Both the position numbers and the translations under genes were made by a program. Shown one piece after another: positions 32,110 through 44,180 of a stretch of DNA of 64,000 nucleotides (the stretch's first letter is position 1; every line of letters starts with the position of its first letter). The notes under the pieces are model-generated. The model was not told the DNA's origin. It searched no databases and saw nothing but the letters and a program-made list of their open reading frames with translations. Source of the DNA: Oopsacas minuta (taxonomy: Eukaryota; Porifera; Hexactinellida; Lyssacinosida; Leucopsacidae); assembly GCA_024704765.1 (NCBI GenBank), contig JAKMXF010000348.1, forward strand, positions 119,162 to 183,161, given 5' to 3'.

Positions 32110-34289
32110 CAGGGTTTCTTAACCTGGGGTCCGTAGGTGTCCCTCAGTGGGCCCATAACGTGCAAATTAGTTATTATAGATAGTTTATCTAGTTCATTAT
32201 GGCGAAGAAAAGGAAGTTCCATCTGTACACAGACTACCCAACTTTTTCCTCCAATCAAAGTTTTGCATAGCATAGAAGCTTTGGACTTTTCAACAATATC
32301 GGTGGCCTTTGTAGTTTGCAAAATGGTTCACAAATAGACACTCTTCATTGATGGCTTCGGCTTGCGCATAGCGGACGAAAACAAGTAGCTGGCTACACTG
32401 AGTGATGTCTGTAGTTTCATCAAGTTGCATACTAAAATTGAATGGTGTGTCTGCTAGTTCCTTAATGATTTGCTTCAAAATATTAGAGGAAACATCAACT
32501 ATTCGGAAATGTATGACATCATTTGACAAAGACACTGCTTCTATTATCCTCCTTTGCTCCAATCAACAAACAAGTTCGACCATGTCCAGAGCACATGGCT
32601 TTATTGAAGTATCACTAATCATATGAGGTTTCTTTTGCTTGGCGATGCGATAAGTAACCTTATAAGAGCTTCGAGGAAGGTTTCTGTATTGGGCATAATC
32701 CAAGTTTTGGCAAAGTCCCAGTCTTCTCAAATCTTGCTTTCTTTGTATGAAAACTATCCACAGTGTAAGTTGCATAATCAGGATGAACAGCTGTTAGGTG
32801 CTCCTTAAGTTTAGCAAGCTTTAAACTTCCATTTGCAAGAACGATGCCACACAAAACCACTGGGGCTTCTGTGTCCCATCAAGTTCAGTAATGTAAGTAA
32901 AACCAAACGATACATGGAATTCATCGTACACCTGCGATGCTTGCCAATAAATCTGGTTTTGCTGCTTTGGTGAAGAAAGAAGCTCCTAATGTATCTGTGA
33001 CTCACTGTTTCTTACATCCACATGCACTGGCATCAAAAACTCTTCCAATATTTCTCAAAGAGGTTTTGTCTACCGTAGTGAAAGTCATCAACTTCATCAG
33101 GGCCAGCGCCCTAAATCATCGTATTTTCAAGAAGCTTTGTCAAGCAATGGGATCAGAATATTAAGCCGTTCTCTATCACACAGAAGTTCGCTGGCATCCC
33201 AGAGGACAAATCTTGAAGCGTTTGATGGCACTTAGGACAGAAGTTATGTTCTTTCTGAAAGAAAAAGAGAGCCCACTCTTAGAACATTTTGACAGCGTGG
33301 AGTTCATTCATGGCTTGGCTTATCTAGCAGACATATTTGGCCATATGAATGAGGTAAATCTTTGAATCCATAGACCCTAAGTCTACATTATGGATGCTGC
33401 TGAAAAGCTACAAGCTTTACTGGGCAAGTTGGGCTTATGGAAAAGGAGACTCGAGGTAGGCAACTATGCGAACTTTTCAATGCTGGAGGAAGTGCTTCTG
33501 CATGATGGAGTCGAGAGAAACAAACCCTTCTCAGCTTCTCTTCAGAATGAAATGTGCAAACACCTGGATACACTACAGAACTCATTTACAGGTTATTTTT
33601 CTTCAGGTGACCTAAATGGATTCGTAATCCCTTTTCTACTGATGTTAACTCCATTGATGATTCAGACCTTGCCAAAGATGATATTATTGACTTAAGAACA
33701 AAGGAAATGTTACATTGTGAGTCCAATTCGAAGAGTCTGGGAGAGTTTGGGGGGTTCATTGAAACAAGCCTACCCTCGTCTCGCTAAACGGGCTATGAAA
33801 GCTTTGATACTGTTCGCAACCACTTACCTCTGTGAGTCAGGATTTCAGGACTTGTTAACATAAAAACAAAAATTACAAATCGATTAGATGTCTAACATGA
33901 CATGCGTATTGCTTTAGCAAATATCATCCAAGAATTTCATCTCCTTATTGAAGCAAAACAACAACAGTCTTCACACTGAAAAGGTCTGTCACTTCGAGCA
34001 GAAAAGAAGTTTCATGTACTTTGCAAACTTTGCATTCTTTTATATAAGAAATATTTTTCTTGCTATTATCATATTATACTACTTCTGAATCATACACATT
34101 TTACTAATATACTAAATAACTAGTAATTCAAAACACCATAGTTATTCTTCAGATTTATTATGCGAGTGAAAAATAAAATTGTGGTAACTTAACGCATTAT
34201 TTAGTTTTGTACAGTTTCTGGACAGGGGTCCATCGCTTTCGCCAGATCTTCATAGGGGTCTGTCACTTCAAAAAGGTTAAGAACCCCTG
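32110..34289. mobile_element. hAT transposon, ZBED5-like, with an internal inversion
   Basis: 2180 bp. Ends CAGGGTTTCTTAACCTGGGG and, inward from the right, CAGGGGTTCTTAACCTTTTT. The 8-bp flanks CTCTATAT (32102-32109) and CTCTAGAT (34290-34297) agree at 7 positions, with central TA. The transposase is split between strands: its first part is on the minus strand inside 32217-32931, its rest on the plus strand. Confidence 0.85.
32199..33979 (+). pseudogene. ZBED5-like hAT transposase disrupted by a 715-bp inversion
   Basis: The ATG at 32199 gives MAKKRK, then the sequence turns into the reverse complement of the next exonic stretch. On the minus strand, from about 32931 down to 32217, lie the BED-type zinc finger (VLCGIVLANGSLK...KLKEHLTAVHP), FSMQLDETTDITQCSQLLVF with the first catalytic D, and CTDG. 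The plus strand resumes at 32932 with AMLANKSGFAALVKKEAP, THCFLHPHALASKTLP, and further on ILFATTYLCESGF, the hATC dimerisation block, ending at a TGA at 33977. Additional frameshifts and a stop after MGSEY are present. It aligns with the hAT proteins from which vertebrate ZBED5 was domesticated. Confidence 0.8.
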
Positions 34290-34297
34290 CTCTAGAT

Positions 34298-34845
34298 GAT
34301 GAAAGGTATGATGAGTTGGATAGGTACTCAGGTAATCCTACACCTACTCCTAATGAACTAGCTCTGTGAAACATCTAAGGGTGGATTTATGTTATTAGAG
34401 GTGGTTTTCTCATACGAAACACCATGTTACAGTGTGTTCATAGAAATTTCTGTGAAGCAAGGTTGCAGACTAAGGGGAATGAAGTAATAGCCAGAAAGAA
34501 TATTCATCCTCACGAGAGTAAAGAAAGAGAAAAAGCAATACATAATTTAGTGCAGAACTACTTGCTGCGCCCAAAGTTTAAATTCTTATGAGGATTTTTC
34601 TACCATTTTACTTTTCAAGATTGAGAGTTCCTTAAATTAGGGATATTTTGTACTCTTCTTCTGTAACCACAACAATTATTGAATATATAATTATTACCTA
34701 TATCCATGTGTGTAAGTATATCCATCTTGTCACGAAAAGTCCATCTTGTCTCGAATGTCCTGTCACAAAAAGTCTGTATCCCAAGATTTACTCCAATGAT
34801 AATTACTCCCATATTTAGTAACATGTAAGATCATTAGCATCTTGC
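34298..34845. other. No gene; contains an unoccupied copy of the mariner target repeat
   Basis: 34690-34770 read in reverse (TTTCGTGACAAGATGGATAT...CACACATGGATATAGGT) corresponds to the two flanks of the mariner at 30185-31514. Phrases like CATCTTGTCACGAAAAGTC recur two to three times here. Confidence 0.5.
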
Positions 34846-35388
34846 GTCTCTGGCAGGGCCGTAGTTAGGGGGGGCTAGGGGACTGAGCCCCCCTGGAAAG
34901 ATCTGGGACCCTCCTAGCAAATTTAACCACCCCATAAATTTTTGCTAAGCTATATTGATCTTTACTATCTTAGATCTTAAATATTAGTTAAATCAAGGAA
35001 ATCTTTGTGAGTATGTCAAATTGACTATACATTGTAGTTATCTAATTCCTCTTGCTAGTGAATATAGTTAATTATATGGATGCTTTTACAGTAACCATTG
35101 AAATTTTAGTTTTGTTTTTATATGACCACAACATATATTCCTCCCAGTTTGATTACATTTATATGCGAATAGTGAAATCATTCTTCATGGCTATTATCGC
35201 CATTCTAGGAAGAAGGATAGAAGACTCCGATTATTTTGGATATTATTTAATTTTATAAGATTAAAATAGATTTGCAGTTCATTGGAATGTCACAATGTAC
35301 GCGATTACTAAGCGAAACTATAGAATGCCAGAGTTGTTTGAATATTTATGAACTAAGTAATTTTACCTTCCCCCAAAGCAGTGGTGGC

Positions 35389-37277
35389 GCCAAGGGTTCG
35401 TGGGAGGTGCTATGGTACCTCTTGAAAATCTGTCAGACCCATAAGGCGGGTGCTAACAAAATTTCAAGGGATATCTTTGCATTTTATTCTATTTATGTGG
35501 AATAGCATATCTAATAAACTGGAATACATAAGGGTCTAAAGTATGAATTATTGATAAATTTTATTAATTATAACTAGCAAGTATTCCATCAACATTGGTT
35601 ATTTTAATTGAATTCTTCGACATGTTTGCGAAAACTTTTCCGTGAAAACATCGTAATCCACATTTCGATCTGTGAGCGCCATTAACCCCAGCCCTGAGAG
35701 CCTTTGCTCTAACATTGAATTTCTTAACCACGTTTTTACTCGACGGAGGCAGCATAAACTCATTTCACACGAAGCTGTAGTGATGGAAAGTACCAATGAT
35801 ATCAGACTAAGTTCGTATAAGATATAAAGTGGTTCGGAATTAACTGATAGAACCTGATGGAGCTCCCAGAGACTTTCCGGTACCTTTTTGCGATTGCCAA
35901 GCATCTTCTGCATCCCGTCTGTCTCCCAAAAGCCAATAGATTCTTCTCTTGGTGAACCATCCTTTAAGTAGCGAAGACATACGCTTAGCTGTTCAATTTT
36001 CGCTACATCCGGGACTCATCTACAAGAATGAAAAACCATTTGGACAATTGGACATCTTTCAAAATATCTTTCCTTATTAACTACGCGAACGTTTCGATAA
36101 TTTTGTTTTGGATGTCATGGTGTGTATATCGAGCATACTTGGACCCTTCTAACTTGGTACGAACAATACTGTCCTTCTTGGAAATGAGCGTCAGAATCTC
36201 GAGGAAGTTACCACGATTCTTTCTCTGACTGACTCACAAGGTCCACGGAGGGCTAGGCCCTGTCGAGCACATAGCTCCACTACCTCAGCAACAGTTCGCA
36301 CATGTGCCTATTCTCCTCGAGCTGTTTAAGCGAAATGGCCTGTAACTGAGCTGTCACGCTACCTGTCATTGACTCCTGTTCAACTTTGGCCATCACTGAC
36401 GTTTTATGAGATAACCTATCAGCATGTTTCTGAAGCTTCTGGACATCGTGATTTCAATCGTGAAAGCCGATAGAAGTGAAGTTATCATGAGTGTCATCTT
36501 GAGGGAAGTGTGAGCACGCAAAACAAAATATGGAATCTCTCTCTTGGCTCTACTCAATCCATGAGAACTTTAGATACCAGTCACTTTGAAATCGTTTTCC
36601 ATTGCGAGTTGGAAAAACCGAAAGCTTTCGCTTGTACTGATTGCCAGATGGTGTTTTTGAAACATCGAAAGGTCTTACAGTTACAGAGTCAGAAATGGAT
36701 AATTTAGGCTGAAACAATAACATAGGAGACTCAACCTGCTCTTCGAAATTGCTAGTTTGACCCATTTCATCCCATGTTGTGTCGTCTGAGTAAGACTGGA
36801 ATGTCATACAGGGCTTCGTTCACCGACTTCAAGTGAACTTCTTATCTCAGCAGGAGGAAATACTTCACCACGCGAAAGTAGTCTTTTGGACATATTGAAA
36901 TTTGGAACAAGTAGACAAAATATGTACTCACAACGTTTATATGAATACAATCTTGAATCCTCACACTAGACGTAATAATTATTTGATCACAGGTATTACG
37001 AGGCTTCCAAGTTAATTAATGACTGAAATTTTCACGCAACAGCCCAATACTAAGATAAAAGTGTTAATAAACAATATAATTATAATTTTGCACTTTTGAT
37101 TAGCTTTTAAGGTTTTCCTATTGTTATTAATTTATGTCAATGATTTATAACGCTAGATTTGAGTAACACTTAAAATCATTGATACATTCTATGTTAACCG
37201 AATTATGATTTCACCCCCTTAAAATTATCAGAACCCCCCATTGTACCCCCTCTTGCGATGCTCTAGCGCCGCCACTG
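35389..37277. mobile_element. Inner hAT element (ZMYM1-like group)
   Basis: 1889 bp inserted in the element 34854-37403. Ends CAGTGGTGGCGCCAAGGG and, inward from the right, CAGTGGCGGCGCTAGAGC. The 8-bp duplication CCCCAAAG (35381-35388) / TCCCAAAG (37278-37285) matches at 7 of 8. Confidence 0.8.
35599..36893 (-). pseudogene. ZMYM1-like hAT transposase remnant
   Basis: From an ATG at 36893 (MSKRLLSRGEVFPPAEIRSS) the minus strand passes a PKLSISDSVTVRPFDVSKTP linker and a TTF-type zinc-finger-like segment (RKLSVFPTRNGKRF, then LKFSWIE; 36550-36807). It ends with the hATC dimerisation domain SLVLSITTASCEMSLCCLRR, KTWLRNSMLEQRLSGLGLMA (35599-35913). The middle, with the first catalytic residues, is shortened and full of stops; at about 1.3 kb the gene is well below the usual length of some 700 codons. 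Confidence 0.6.
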
Positions 37278-37411
37278 TCCCAAAGTAGCTTGGGGGGTTT
37301 GTTATGGGCGTACCCAAAAAAATAGATATAAAAATCTTAAGTATCCAAGACCTCCTTAAAATTTACTTACCCCTCCTAACACTACGCTCTGGCTACGGCC
37401 CTGATCTCTTG

Positions 37412-38260
37412 TCCAAAATCCATAAATAGCTGTGCGGCCTTATGTATACTAGACAATGCATGCACCAATGTCATATTCAATAAGACATTATTTTTCGAAT
37501 GTATGTTGTAATACTAAATACATTCCCCAAAAATTTAAACACAAGTTTTGATCTGCTGAATTGCAGGCTAACTGAACGTAACTTTTGTATATCTGAAGCA
37601 TGAAAGCGACATTTCAATTCTCCCGATGAAGATTGTAGTTACTAATATCGGCAAACTTTCCTAAGACGAGAAAGATTTAGTTTGCGTAATAATCAAAACA
37701 ACTAATAGTTGACAATGGAATTTGATTCTTTAATGATTTTGCGCATCGAGCGGTTCCAACATTTTTATATTTTGATTGTATTACTTTAGGAATATACCAC
37801 ACTAACTTTCTAACTGGTCAAAGATGGACATTTGTTTTCTTCCAGATTAAACAGTCGAACTATTGACAACCTTAGTAAATCCGAGTCGAATAATAGTGAC
37901 GACATCATTAAAAACGAGTTGAACTAATAACAGCCTTCAGAATTCGGGCTAATTATGCCAAATACTGATAGACAAGATTATTTTTGATAGCTAATATACC
38001 CCTATACACAAAGGCTGCATATTATTTGCTATATTAATTAGGAAAAGTACTGATCCTTTTTACTTGTTTACACGCTTAAAATAGAGAAAATTCTCGATAA
38101 GACAAAACCCAATTCAAAAGATCAAAATTTCGAATACACAATTTATTCACTAACTGAACATAATCGCCGATTTGATAAATACCTGGCCTCAAAATTTCCC
38201 CATTTCAACTATATTGTACTTTTATTTACTTGATAATCATTCTTCCTTGCCAATTTTCTC
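37412..38260. other. No gene; upstream region of the integrin exon
   Basis: AT-rich without frames. At 38252-38266 a pyrimidine tract ending TTTTCTCAG could be a splice acceptor 16 bases before the integrin ATG, which would place a 5'-UTR exon further upstream. No promoter motif can be assigned. Confidence 0.4.
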
Positions 38261-38281
38261 AGATTTCATCCACCGATACTG

Positions 38282-38968
38282 ATGTTTTTGTTTGCCTTTT
38301 TGTTTTTGTCTGTTTGGCACTTTCCTATTCTGATATCTCAGCAATTATGCTCATTGCAAGAATCTTGTGATTTATGTTTATCAGCAGGTGCTGACTGTGT
38401 TTGGTGCGCTGACCTTACTTTGATTGATAATTCAACTACCCGTTGTATGATTCGTGATACTCAAAATTCTTGTTCTAATATTCAAGATGTTGTTGGAAAC
38501 TTCACAATTTTAGAGGATATTGAATTTTCTCAGCAAGTGCAAATCCGTCCTCAGAAAGTCAAAGTTCGACTTCGGCCGGGAGAATCAATTACTTTTAATG
38601 CAACTGTTAAACCTGCCCCTAATTTCCCACTTGACCTTTATTATTTGATGGATTTATCCTATAGCATGCGCGATGATCTTGAGAATCTCAGGAGTTTAAG
38701 TGTTGAAATTGCTTCGCGCATTTTTAACATTTCTAGCGATTCCCGGCTTGGCTTTGGAAGTTTTGTTGACAAGCCATTGGCTCCCTTTATTTCTACCACT
38801 CCTTCGAATTTAGTTGACCCTTGTGGTTCTTCTTGTGAACCTGCATATTCCTTTCATCATATTTTAAACCTTACAACGGATATAGATCTGTTTACTGACT
38901 TAATTGCTAACACTAAGATATCCGGAAACTTAGATATACCTGAAGGTAGTATGGATGCTCTTTTGCAG
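38282..38968 (+). CDS. Integrin beta subunit, first coding exon
   Basis: Cell-surface adhesion receptor subunit that pairs with an integrin alpha chain. The ATG at 38282 starts a hydrophobic signal peptide (residues 1-20, FLFAFLFLSVWHFPILIS). A PSI domain follows with the cysteine pattern of residues 23-64 (C23, C29, C32, C39, C42, C55, C64), then the first hybrid-domain strand. The beta-I domain begins near 113; its MIDAS is D124-L-S126-Y-S128 in YYLMDLSYSMRDDL, with D131/D132 for ADMIDAS. The specificity-determining loop is only CGSSC (181-185), shorter than in vertebrate beta-1. SGNLDIPEG (214-222) supplies the remaining metal ligands. The frame ends at CAG|GTTCGT, a donor after codon Q229; the TAG beyond it is intronic. 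The remaining ~550 residues are not in the window. Confidence 0.9.
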
Positions 38969-40380
38969 GTTCGTTAGTTCATTGTTACAGATTAAGATAA
39001 CAACCTAGTATACTCGAATCTATCTAGTCATATTAAAACAGTTTTATCTTTAATGTGTATCGATATTTGAATTGTCTGGAGAATATGTTATAGCTCTCCA
39101 TACAAACTAGTATCCATATATACTTCCCATTTCCGTACCTAATTTAGCATTTCTAGTTCAAGTAGAGGTATACATCCATTGATTAGAGTAGACTCAGTAG
39201 ATTCATGTTTATTGAGGTAGATTTAATGTGATTTTAATTATCTGATTACTTTATATTGATAAACAACAATAATTTACATATGAGAAATTAAAAATGCGAG
39301 ATCATTATATTAGTGACAGTTATTAAGATTTAGAAGATGAGGATAATCATGACTATCCCAACGATAGTCAGGACAAGACCCTGAGAGACATCCCGCTTGG
39401 GCAAACATTATGAATATATATGTAAACTATGTGCTAATGCTTCAATAATAATCACACCACAGCATTTGATCCAAATACTTGCTATTATCCTAACCTTGTA
39501 GATTATATTTAACTTACTACTTACCTATTTACAATTATCGAGTGGTGTTATATTAGGTCCCCATATTGTTTCAGTTGGAAATATTTATTCATATTATAGT
39601 AACGCCATTGTAGAGAACTGGATGCGTATACTTAAATTAGATATTTTGAATTCGAAATCAAATTTGAAACATAGGGATTTCACTAGATTATTAATCATGG
39701 TATAACTCTTAGAATTTCCTCAAACAGTTTTGCTTTTCATACCACAGCTGATAATAACTTTGAAGTTCGTAGGCGAATAATGGATATTTCAGTAGAAAAG
39801 TATGGCGAAGAATGGTCGAGGGAGAAGAAACAACATTGTGTCTAATTGAAGAACCAAAAATATGAATTTCATCAATTTAATCAAATACGTCTCTAAGATG
39901 TGTAATTTTATGGCTTCGAAGGGTAATAAACCTCGTTATTGGTGCAGGAATTGGTAAAACAGTGGCATAAATTTTGTTTAACTTTTCATTACGATCGGAA
40001 ACTTTGACCGTGATCGGTTAAGAGCAAGTCCTACGATTATTTTGATATTTCAATCAATTTTCTCTATATTCATAAAAACAACATAAATTTACATATGAGA
40101 ATCTTCAAAATGCGCAATTCCAATTCGGCGTACTCAAATACCCATGTATAACAGTTAAAATCAATTCCTTACTTGTGTTTTGATATTTCAATTATTTTTA
40201 CTTAGATGCTTAAAAACAACAATAAATTAATTTTAAGAAATTTGAAAATGCAAAATTCGGATTCAGCGTACTCGGTTACCCCTATATGTCAATTGAGCCC
40301 ATGATAACAAGTTAAAACCTACTCTCTAGCATGCTTTTTAATTTTCTATGAAATTATTATTCACCACCTAAAATGGGTGA
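38969..40380. other. Putative first intron of the integrin gene, with family C repeats
   Basis: Begins with the donor GTTCGT. Carries pieces of dispersed family C at about 39245-39300, 40070-40150 and 40190-40290 (ATTCGGATTCAGCGTACTCG). No exon-like sequence matching the rest of the integrin beta-I domain was seen. Confidence 0.5.
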
Positions 40381-40399
40381 AAATATATCCGTTAAAACA

Positions 40400-41380
40400 T
40401 TATCAAATGTCAGGTGCACACCTCGATATCAGTACTAGTATTCATGCCAAATTTTGATGCTGAATCCCCAGATGTGTCAACAGGATAGCGAACACAAGTA
40501 TAATACGATATAGTTTTTGCCATTCTGGATCTCGTTGGCTGGGTTTTCAGGTAGAAATCCCCATACCTCTGGAGCTTACGACTGTGAGATAACGAAGTTC
40601 GTAGAGAAATCCAAGCCCTGCACCGAACCAGGGAGCGACCTTTAACATATATTACCCAAATGCTCCTGAAGGATCCACAGATAAATGAGCTCATGTGTGC
40701 ATCGTTGTCGCAATGCCAACCACCCATGCAGCCAGGAGTTCTCTCGCCCGGAACCTGGTTAAATTAACCTACAGAGCCTACATTTCAACCCTATATATAA
40801 CCCCAAGCAGACTGCCGCTGAAGAAGTTTCAGAAGATGCACATTAGCAGTGGAACAAGCCACCTGAGCAAGATCCTTTAGAACTTGGTGAACCAGCGGTA
40901 TACACGCGACCCTATGACATCAATCCCTCAAGGGGGAAAACCTTACACAAGTGTATGTAAATATCCCAGAGCCTCATCACCAACTACGAAGAACCAAACA
41001 AACCTAACGACTCACTTGAACTGGAAGAAACTAAACCAGGTAACACATGAACCAGCTGGAGTATGTTAAAGCTTGAAATACAACCAATCAATGTGTTGGC
41101 GCCAGTCTGCTTGATTGAAGATATACCCAAAGGTACTGTATCGTACCATGGATGCATCGATGAGTACACCCAGGGTAACGCCATTTCTCGATAGGAGGAA
41201 TCCGAAGATCATCTCCTGAAGGGAGCTAGTAGTAACGGAGGATTACCAGTGTTCCTTACCACAGCGCTGCACTAGGGATACGAGGCCTAGTACAAGCTGC
41301 ATACTGACAGTTGACTAAATGAAATCAATATACCGCTGACAAGGCTAGAACCAGCCACCATGGAATAGATATCCATGAAT
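40400..41380 (+). other. Unclassified, less AT-rich, coding-like stretch
   Basis: Composition differs from the surroundings (more A/C on the plus strand). Between about 41069 and 41191 the plus strand reads LEIQPINVLAPVCLIEDIPK, GTVSYHGCIDEYTQGNAISR before a TAG, and continues open for another 25 codons. A minus-strand frame 40410-40727 and plus frame 40695-40880 also exist. I recognise no domain. It may be a decayed retroelement gag or a fragment of an unclassified element. Confidence 0.3.
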
Positions 41381-43060
41381 ATGTTCTTTATGACATCCTG
41401 GTAGCATATTGCTATCAGTTTTTATCATTCAGATAGGGTTTTCCTGAAATTGTTATTTTAATTTTTTCAATTTAGTATTTAAAATTTAGTTGTAAATTCA
41501 TTCAGGCTACAGGAATTTGATATTTTTATGGTTTATATGCGTACAATGCCATATTTTTTCAATTTTTCCTTGTATGCTTCATTTTTCCCAATTTAGCTAT
41601 TCAATGGGCCAAGTTTTATTTAGGATTTCAGAGCTGTTCGCTGGTATAAACCAGCAGAGAGCTTTGAAAATTGGGTTACGCCAACCTAAAATGAATCATT
41701 TTTCATACAAGTCATTCTATCACTTAAAATTCCTGGAATATTTTTCTGTTTATGTACGAAAGATGGTTACTTGATTGGAGGAGTATATTTGAAGATATTG
41801 TGAAATTGATATGATGTCATCCCAACAGTCCATAACCTGAACAAAATCTTCGTGCCTATATTGAATTACAATCTGTTGGTACATGTGTTTTTTCAGTTGG
41901 ATATTATACAGCATAGGTACATGACATGTATCTATCTCCTTAGAACGTTGAACTTTGCTTTTCCATGTGTTCAGACCGATATTTAATCATAGTGATATCT
42001 GACGTCAATGATATGAATGACGTCATAAATATGCTTGTCATTTTTATTTTATTTGTAATATCTACGTTTAGTCGTAACCTTAAGGGCTACCTATCTGTCT
42101 TGCTCGTATAGTGTGTAACTTGCAGCTTCAAAATACATATGCCTTCATAGGCCCTGCAAATATACGAAGATTGTGGTTTGGTTGCTATAATGTTAGGATG
42201 ACTTCACATCTATTTCACCATGTCTCCGAATATACTCCTTCAATCAAGAATCATTCTTTATGATATATTTACAAGGACCATTTCAGGCATTTAATAGATA
42301 TAAAGACTCATCTATAAAATTCTTTTTATCTTGACGTAGCCCTATTTTGTGTGTCGAGATACAGCGTCGGAATATAAATTCTGAATTTTGAATATAACCT
42401 AAGATTTGAATAAAACAAGACATAAATAAAATGGCTAGAGAATATTAATTAAGTCTATAAAGATACTTCAATGAAGTATTGGTATTGAATACATATATGT
42501 CGATATCTATATCATGCATTTTATGTGTTAGTTTGACAGGATAATTAGGAAAAAAGATGAAAAATTGATGTGACAATTCTGGGAAACCCGACCTGATCGA
42601 GAAAATCTGATAAGATTTTAGGGATCAGTATCCTCGATGACCCCTAAATAAATAAATCATGTTGAAACTGCAAGAACTTTAAATATTTTGTTGACCGGTG
42701 TTATTGAAGAACCAACTTCAAATTGCTAATAAATTGAGAATTTCACTGATCATTCTAGTCCTACTATCTCTAAATTATATCTACAAATGAATTTATTATG
42801 GACAGCAACGAACTCATTAGTTCCAATGTATGGCAACGAAAATTACATATTTACCAGCCAGATTATTGATGAAAGCAATAAAGTAAATGGAATTATTAGT
42901 GTGATTAGAATTATTCATTACGGGTATTTTAATGAAAATTTCTTAATCTTTAGCCTAGCTTGTTTGTTGCAAACATCCTCAATTAACTCCTGAATTCGAC
43001 ATAACTTGAGTTAATTAATAATATAGAAATGTAGTAGTAGTATTTATCATTTTACAAAAT
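41381..43060. other. No gene recognised
   Basis: AT-rich, short frames only. Two TGACGTCA-like palindromes lie about 20 bp apart near 42000-42030; with no other support I do not call a regulatory site. Confidence 0.45.
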
Positions 43061-43069
43061 TATTGAATA

Positions 43070-43565
43070 AGAGCCCTTTCGCTTGCTCGCGCTGCCGGCT
43101 TGCGAACATTTTCTGTTACCATGTGACTCGGAACTTCTTGCCTCGAATTTAGCAACATATCTAATTGCAAAATTGAGTTAATAAATTAATATTTTAACAC
43201 TTTTACTTTATATTCATATAACAACAAAGAATTGACATTCGAGGAAACTTGAAAATTCCAAATTCGGATTCAACGTACTTAGTTACCTTTGAGCAGCCGC
43301 GTAGAGCTAGACTGTACCTATATTTTGCGATTTGGGTAATTTGTTTGCTCTACATTCATATAAACAACAATTATTTTGCATATGAGAAACTTGAAAATAC
43401 GAAATTCGGATTCAGCGTACGTAGTTATCCCGAGAAACAAACAGCAATTGAGATTTTACTATCTATGAGCCTTTGGCTCATCGCTTCGCGATAATTTGGC
43501 GTATTGCGCCTCGTAGTATACAACGGACAAACTAACAAACGAACAATAATTGGGATTTAATTATG
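43070..43565 (+). repeat. Dispersed family C copies in tandem
   Basis: AAATTCGGATTCAACGTACT at about 43257 and GAAATTCGGATTCAGCGTAC at about 43401, each preceded by TATTCATATAA.CAAC and followed by a segment ending in ACGGACAAACTAACAAACGA at about 43520. Confidence 0.6.
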
Positions 43566-43599
43566 TTGATGGTGTTTAGGATATTCAGGCGCTGCATAC

Positions 43600-44180
43600 T
43601 CGATTACCCCTCCATAGTCGTTGAAAGTATGATTATACCTCAATTTTGAGTTTGTTTACTTTGTCTTCATAAAAACAACAATAAATTTATATATGATTAA
43701 TTCACAAGTGTGAAAATCGGATTCAACATATTCGATATATTTAGTGAAGTTTTATTGAATTCTATTAACTTCCTTGATAAACACAATAAATACATAGTTA
43801 TGCTACAATTTCAAAATTGTACACCGGAGATCATTTCCTTGACAATGGACAAACAAACAAATAGTCAAACTGACAGAGACTACAATTAGGATTTAATAAT
43901 ATAGATATTATTAAATCTCAATTGTTGTTTGTCTGTTTGTTTGTCTGTTGTCAAGGAAAGGATTTATGATATCCAATTTTGAAAGTCTCTTATAACTATC
44001 TATTTATCGTGTTTATCAAGGAAGTAAATTTTATTCAATAAATTTCACCATGTAAGTTGAACATTCTGAATCCGATTTTACACTTTTTGGGTAATCATAT
44101 GAAAATTTATTGTTGTTTTTATGAATATAGAGTGGACAAGTTTCAAAATTGTGGTAGAAACATGCTTTCAATGGTTATAC
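43600..44180. repeat. Head-to-head inverted pair of family C repeats
   Basis: The left copy (about 43600-43905) ends GACAATGGACAAACAAACAA; the right copy (about 43905-44180) is its reverse complement, starting TTTGTCTGTTTGTTTGTCTG and TTGTCAAGGAAAGGATTTAT. The centre is ATTAAT..ATATTATTAAAT around 43900. Arms are about 250 bp and roughly 75-80 percent alike by eye. Confidence 0.7.

Larger units (their letters stand above)
34854..37403. mobile_element. Non-autonomous hAT element hosting a second hAT
   Basis: Ends CAGGGCCGTAGTTAGGGG and, inward from the right, CAGGGCCGTAGCCAGAGC. Flanking 8-mers GTCTCTGG (34846-34853) and ATCTCTTG (37404-37411) match at 6 positions. Without the inner element it is about 0.65 kb with no transposase. 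The T-rich and C-rich blocks next to the ends (GAGCCCCCCTGG; TTACCCCTCCTAAC) are typical of this group. Confidence 0.75.

Noticed and set aside
38969-38977. Treating the integrin frame as ending at the TAG at 38975-38977
   Set aside because: The frame passes a consensus donor (CAG|GT) at the point where integrin beta proteins continue, so the last two codons and the stop are intronic.
42000-42030. Two TGACGTCA palindromes, possible CREB/ATF sites
   Set aside because: Isolated 8-mers in AT-rich DNA far from any start; chance cannot be excluded and nothing else supports an enhancer.
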